From: Sutterella sp.
GTDB lineage: Bacteria > Pseudomonadota > Gammaproteobacteria > Burkholderiales > Burkholderiaceae_F
DNA: 64,000 bases
Assembly: GCA_020025915.1 (NCBI GenBank)
Contig: JAHHRH010000001.1
Span: 62,001 to 126,000 of the forward strand
Direction of reading: 5' to 3'
Shown: piece after piece, positions 63,601 to 64,000 of the stretch
How positions within the stretch are numbered: the first letter of the stretch is position 1
Layout of the letters: each line of letters opens with the position of its first letter
The notes under the pieces: generated by a model
Databases searched by the model: none
Seen by the model: the letters and a program-made list of their open reading frames with translations, nothing else
Told to the model about the DNA's origin: nothing
Position numbers and translations under genes: made by a program

Positions 63601-63727
63601 TGGGTGGCGAGATATCTGGATATTGCGATAGAGGCAGAATTCGTAAAGAGAGCAATCCTGCCAACACAATCAGGATCGATAAAACTGTCGCAAAGATCGG
63701 ACGACGAATACAAAACTGACTCAGCAT
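60620..63727 (-). CDS. RND (HAE1) multidrug efflux pump, inner-membrane subunit
   Basis: A 1035-residue AcrB/MexB-type transporter with 12 membrane segments and two large periplasmic loops. N-terminus FCIRRPIFATVLSILIVLAG, and the proton-relay helix LSIGIVVDDAIVVLENIER with its Asp pair. FMILAALYERW-like and IGLTAKNAILIVEFA segments are in the second half. It exports drugs, bile salts or similar amphiphiles in exchange for protons. It follows the membrane-fusion gene by 11 bases. No outer-membrane channel gene follows (dnaJ converges), so a TolC-type protein must come from elsewhere. Confidence 0.93.
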   Translation of the reverse strand: MLSQFCIRRPIFATVLSILIVLAGLLSLRILPLSQYPDISPPMVRISTTYDGADANTLARTVAAPIEDQLSGIAGLMYYTTNIRSNGEMSISCVFGVGTDPNDAMLEINNRVRTAERRLPEAVRNQGVNVRKRSEENLLMIALFSPDKSLSATQLADYAHLNIVDELKRLPGIGDVNVFGNAQSALRIWINPEKMGLLGVTMKDVEDAIKAQNVQRSAGRIGTAPTIADQQLYYTITTPGQLLTPEQFAEIIVKADGPEKIVRIKDLATTEVGKRSYEFRVDINGEPGVNVGVYLQTGANAMAAAEGVKERIVALAKEFPKNKIDYLITDDMTVFVGESLNEVYQTLLEASILVLIVVFVFLQNWRATLIPMLAVPVSLIGTMAGLWLFDFSLNTLTLFAMTLSIGIVVDDAIVVLENIERIMRTEGLPPFEAAQKAMKEVSGALVAIVLVLSSVFIPVAFLGGIAGELYRQFAITVALSVILSGFVALTLTPALCAVLLKPQTETEEQKPRFFRAFNAFLARFTLHFLQLVKAALRHRIMTGGFLILVTIGCWQMLEHTPTSFVPKEDQGIVRIAVQLPEGAAFPRTEAVSSEILHKISQHKGVQSVVTMMGYDSMSGDVRSNAATFIMKLKHWNDRPMTAEAIQKEFQQYLRSHSDVRGVAVLPAPIRGLGSTSGFSGYVLSHSNDNPLILQGVVESFLETLEQNPMLTGLRSYLSADTPQLQLIVDETKALALGVPVEDIYDTISHLLGSKYINDFTRNGKTYRVVIQAAPEFRSTPEDIGAGYVRSKTTGQMVPIASLIEYKRTSGAASLSRMNGYLAGQFSGAAVQGVSSGEAIRIVEELAQEHLPEGYTIEWVGQAYHEKRIGTSSATAFGFGILMMFLILAALYERWSLPIAVVLAVPYAFLGAMVAIWMRGMPNDIYFQIGLLVLIGLTAKNAILIVEFAAQKMEEGLGPFDAAIEAAGLRLRPILMTSFAFVLGVVPLVMATGAGATARQSMGTGVFGGMLAATFISTIFVPVFFTWFARKSKRSR

Positions 63728-63738
63728 GAGTGTCGTCC

Positions 63739-64000
63739 TTACGAATCTTGTTTATCTAAACGAACCGTGAGTCCGTTACGTAGCTTTAATTGTTGGTTGG
63801 TAATGACAAGGTCGCCTGTCTTAAGGCCTTCCGTGGCAATCCAGTCTGGACCAGTCCAACGGTCAACCTTGATAAGTTGCTGTATGGCTTGCCCATCCTT
63901 GAAAACAAACACACTATAAGTCCCGTCTGGTAACTGACGAACGCTTTTTTGAGGAATCAACACGGCATTTTTGCGTGTACCAATCATCAATTGGACGCGA
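63739..64000 (-). CDS. RND membrane-fusion protein, C-terminal end (runs off window)
   Basis: The last 87 residues of an HlyD/AcrA-type periplasmic adaptor: RVQLMIGTRKNAVLIPQKSV, DGTYSVFVFKDGQAIQQL, and WIATEGLKTGDLVITNQQLKLRNGLTV. These are the beta-barrel and membrane-proximal domains that dock on the pump. The frame is open to the edge of the window, so the start and any upstream repressor gene are outside. It is in one operon with the pump. Confidence 0.88.
   Translation of the reverse strand, partial: RVQLMIGTRKNAVLIPQKSVRQLPDGTYSVFVFKDGQAIQQLIKVDRWTGPDWIATEGLKTGDLVITNQQLKLRNGLTVRLDKQDS

Overview
The window looks like a chromosomal stretch of a betaproteobacterium (Burkholderiales). A gut-type Sutterellaceae member such as Parasutterella or Sutterella is my best guess, not a proven assignment. 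Supporting signs are a long-form IF-1, the menaquinone-linked HemG, a perfect FNR-type box in front of a dicarboxylate transporter gene, strong sigma-32 promoters at grpE and dnaK, and the glnE/yhdP/nit/tldD gene group.

Layout. 0-9.6 kb: a partial receiver-like protein, two universal stress proteins around tcdA, an unknown small protein, a small kinase, ettA, an MnmC-type oxidoreductase, a SEC-C protein and uppP. 9.6-14.2 kb: trmB, tRNA-Gly(CCC), a PsiE-like protein, the methionine importer genes metN-metI with a broken metQ, and three tRNA-Lys genes. 14.2-23.5 kb: recA-recX, a TerC-type membrane protein, mnmA, a nitronate monooxygenase-like protein, a DASS dicarboxylate transporter, an IS3 remnant, lrgAB and an S4 RNA-binding protein. 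23.5-30.6 kb: fadD, hemG, infA, a CdsA-like plus PlsC pair, tldD and a nitrilase-superfamily protein.

30.6-46.4 kb is an accessory island. A decayed IS256-type transposase is followed by a TonB-dependent receptor, a YejA-type binding protein, and one long operon: yejB-yejE-yejF, a DUF3450 protein, ttpC, exbB, exbD, tonB and a TPR protein. Both main promoters have the same design, TTGAC(A/G), a 17-base spacer and TA(C/T)TAT, with a Fur-like operator laid over the -10. Together the genes describe a self-contained, probably iron-controlled route from the outer membrane to the cytoplasm. The TonB energy complex is in the same operon as the inner-membrane importer. The island sits between yhdP and nit-tldD, which are all on the minus strand and are usually neighbours, so it probably inserted there.

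46.4-64 kb is core genome again: yhdP, glnE, a YheT-type hydrolase, a VUT-family membrane protein, hemH, grpE, dnaK, dnaJ, an RND pump and the end of its membrane-fusion partner.

Several enzymes have intact reading frames but lack hallmark residues: the nitrilase-like protein (Cys and Lys of the triad), the CdsA-like protein (signature acidic residues), the MnmC methyltransferase half, the nitronate monooxygenase-like protein (AGGH motif) and the partial receiver domain (acidic pair).
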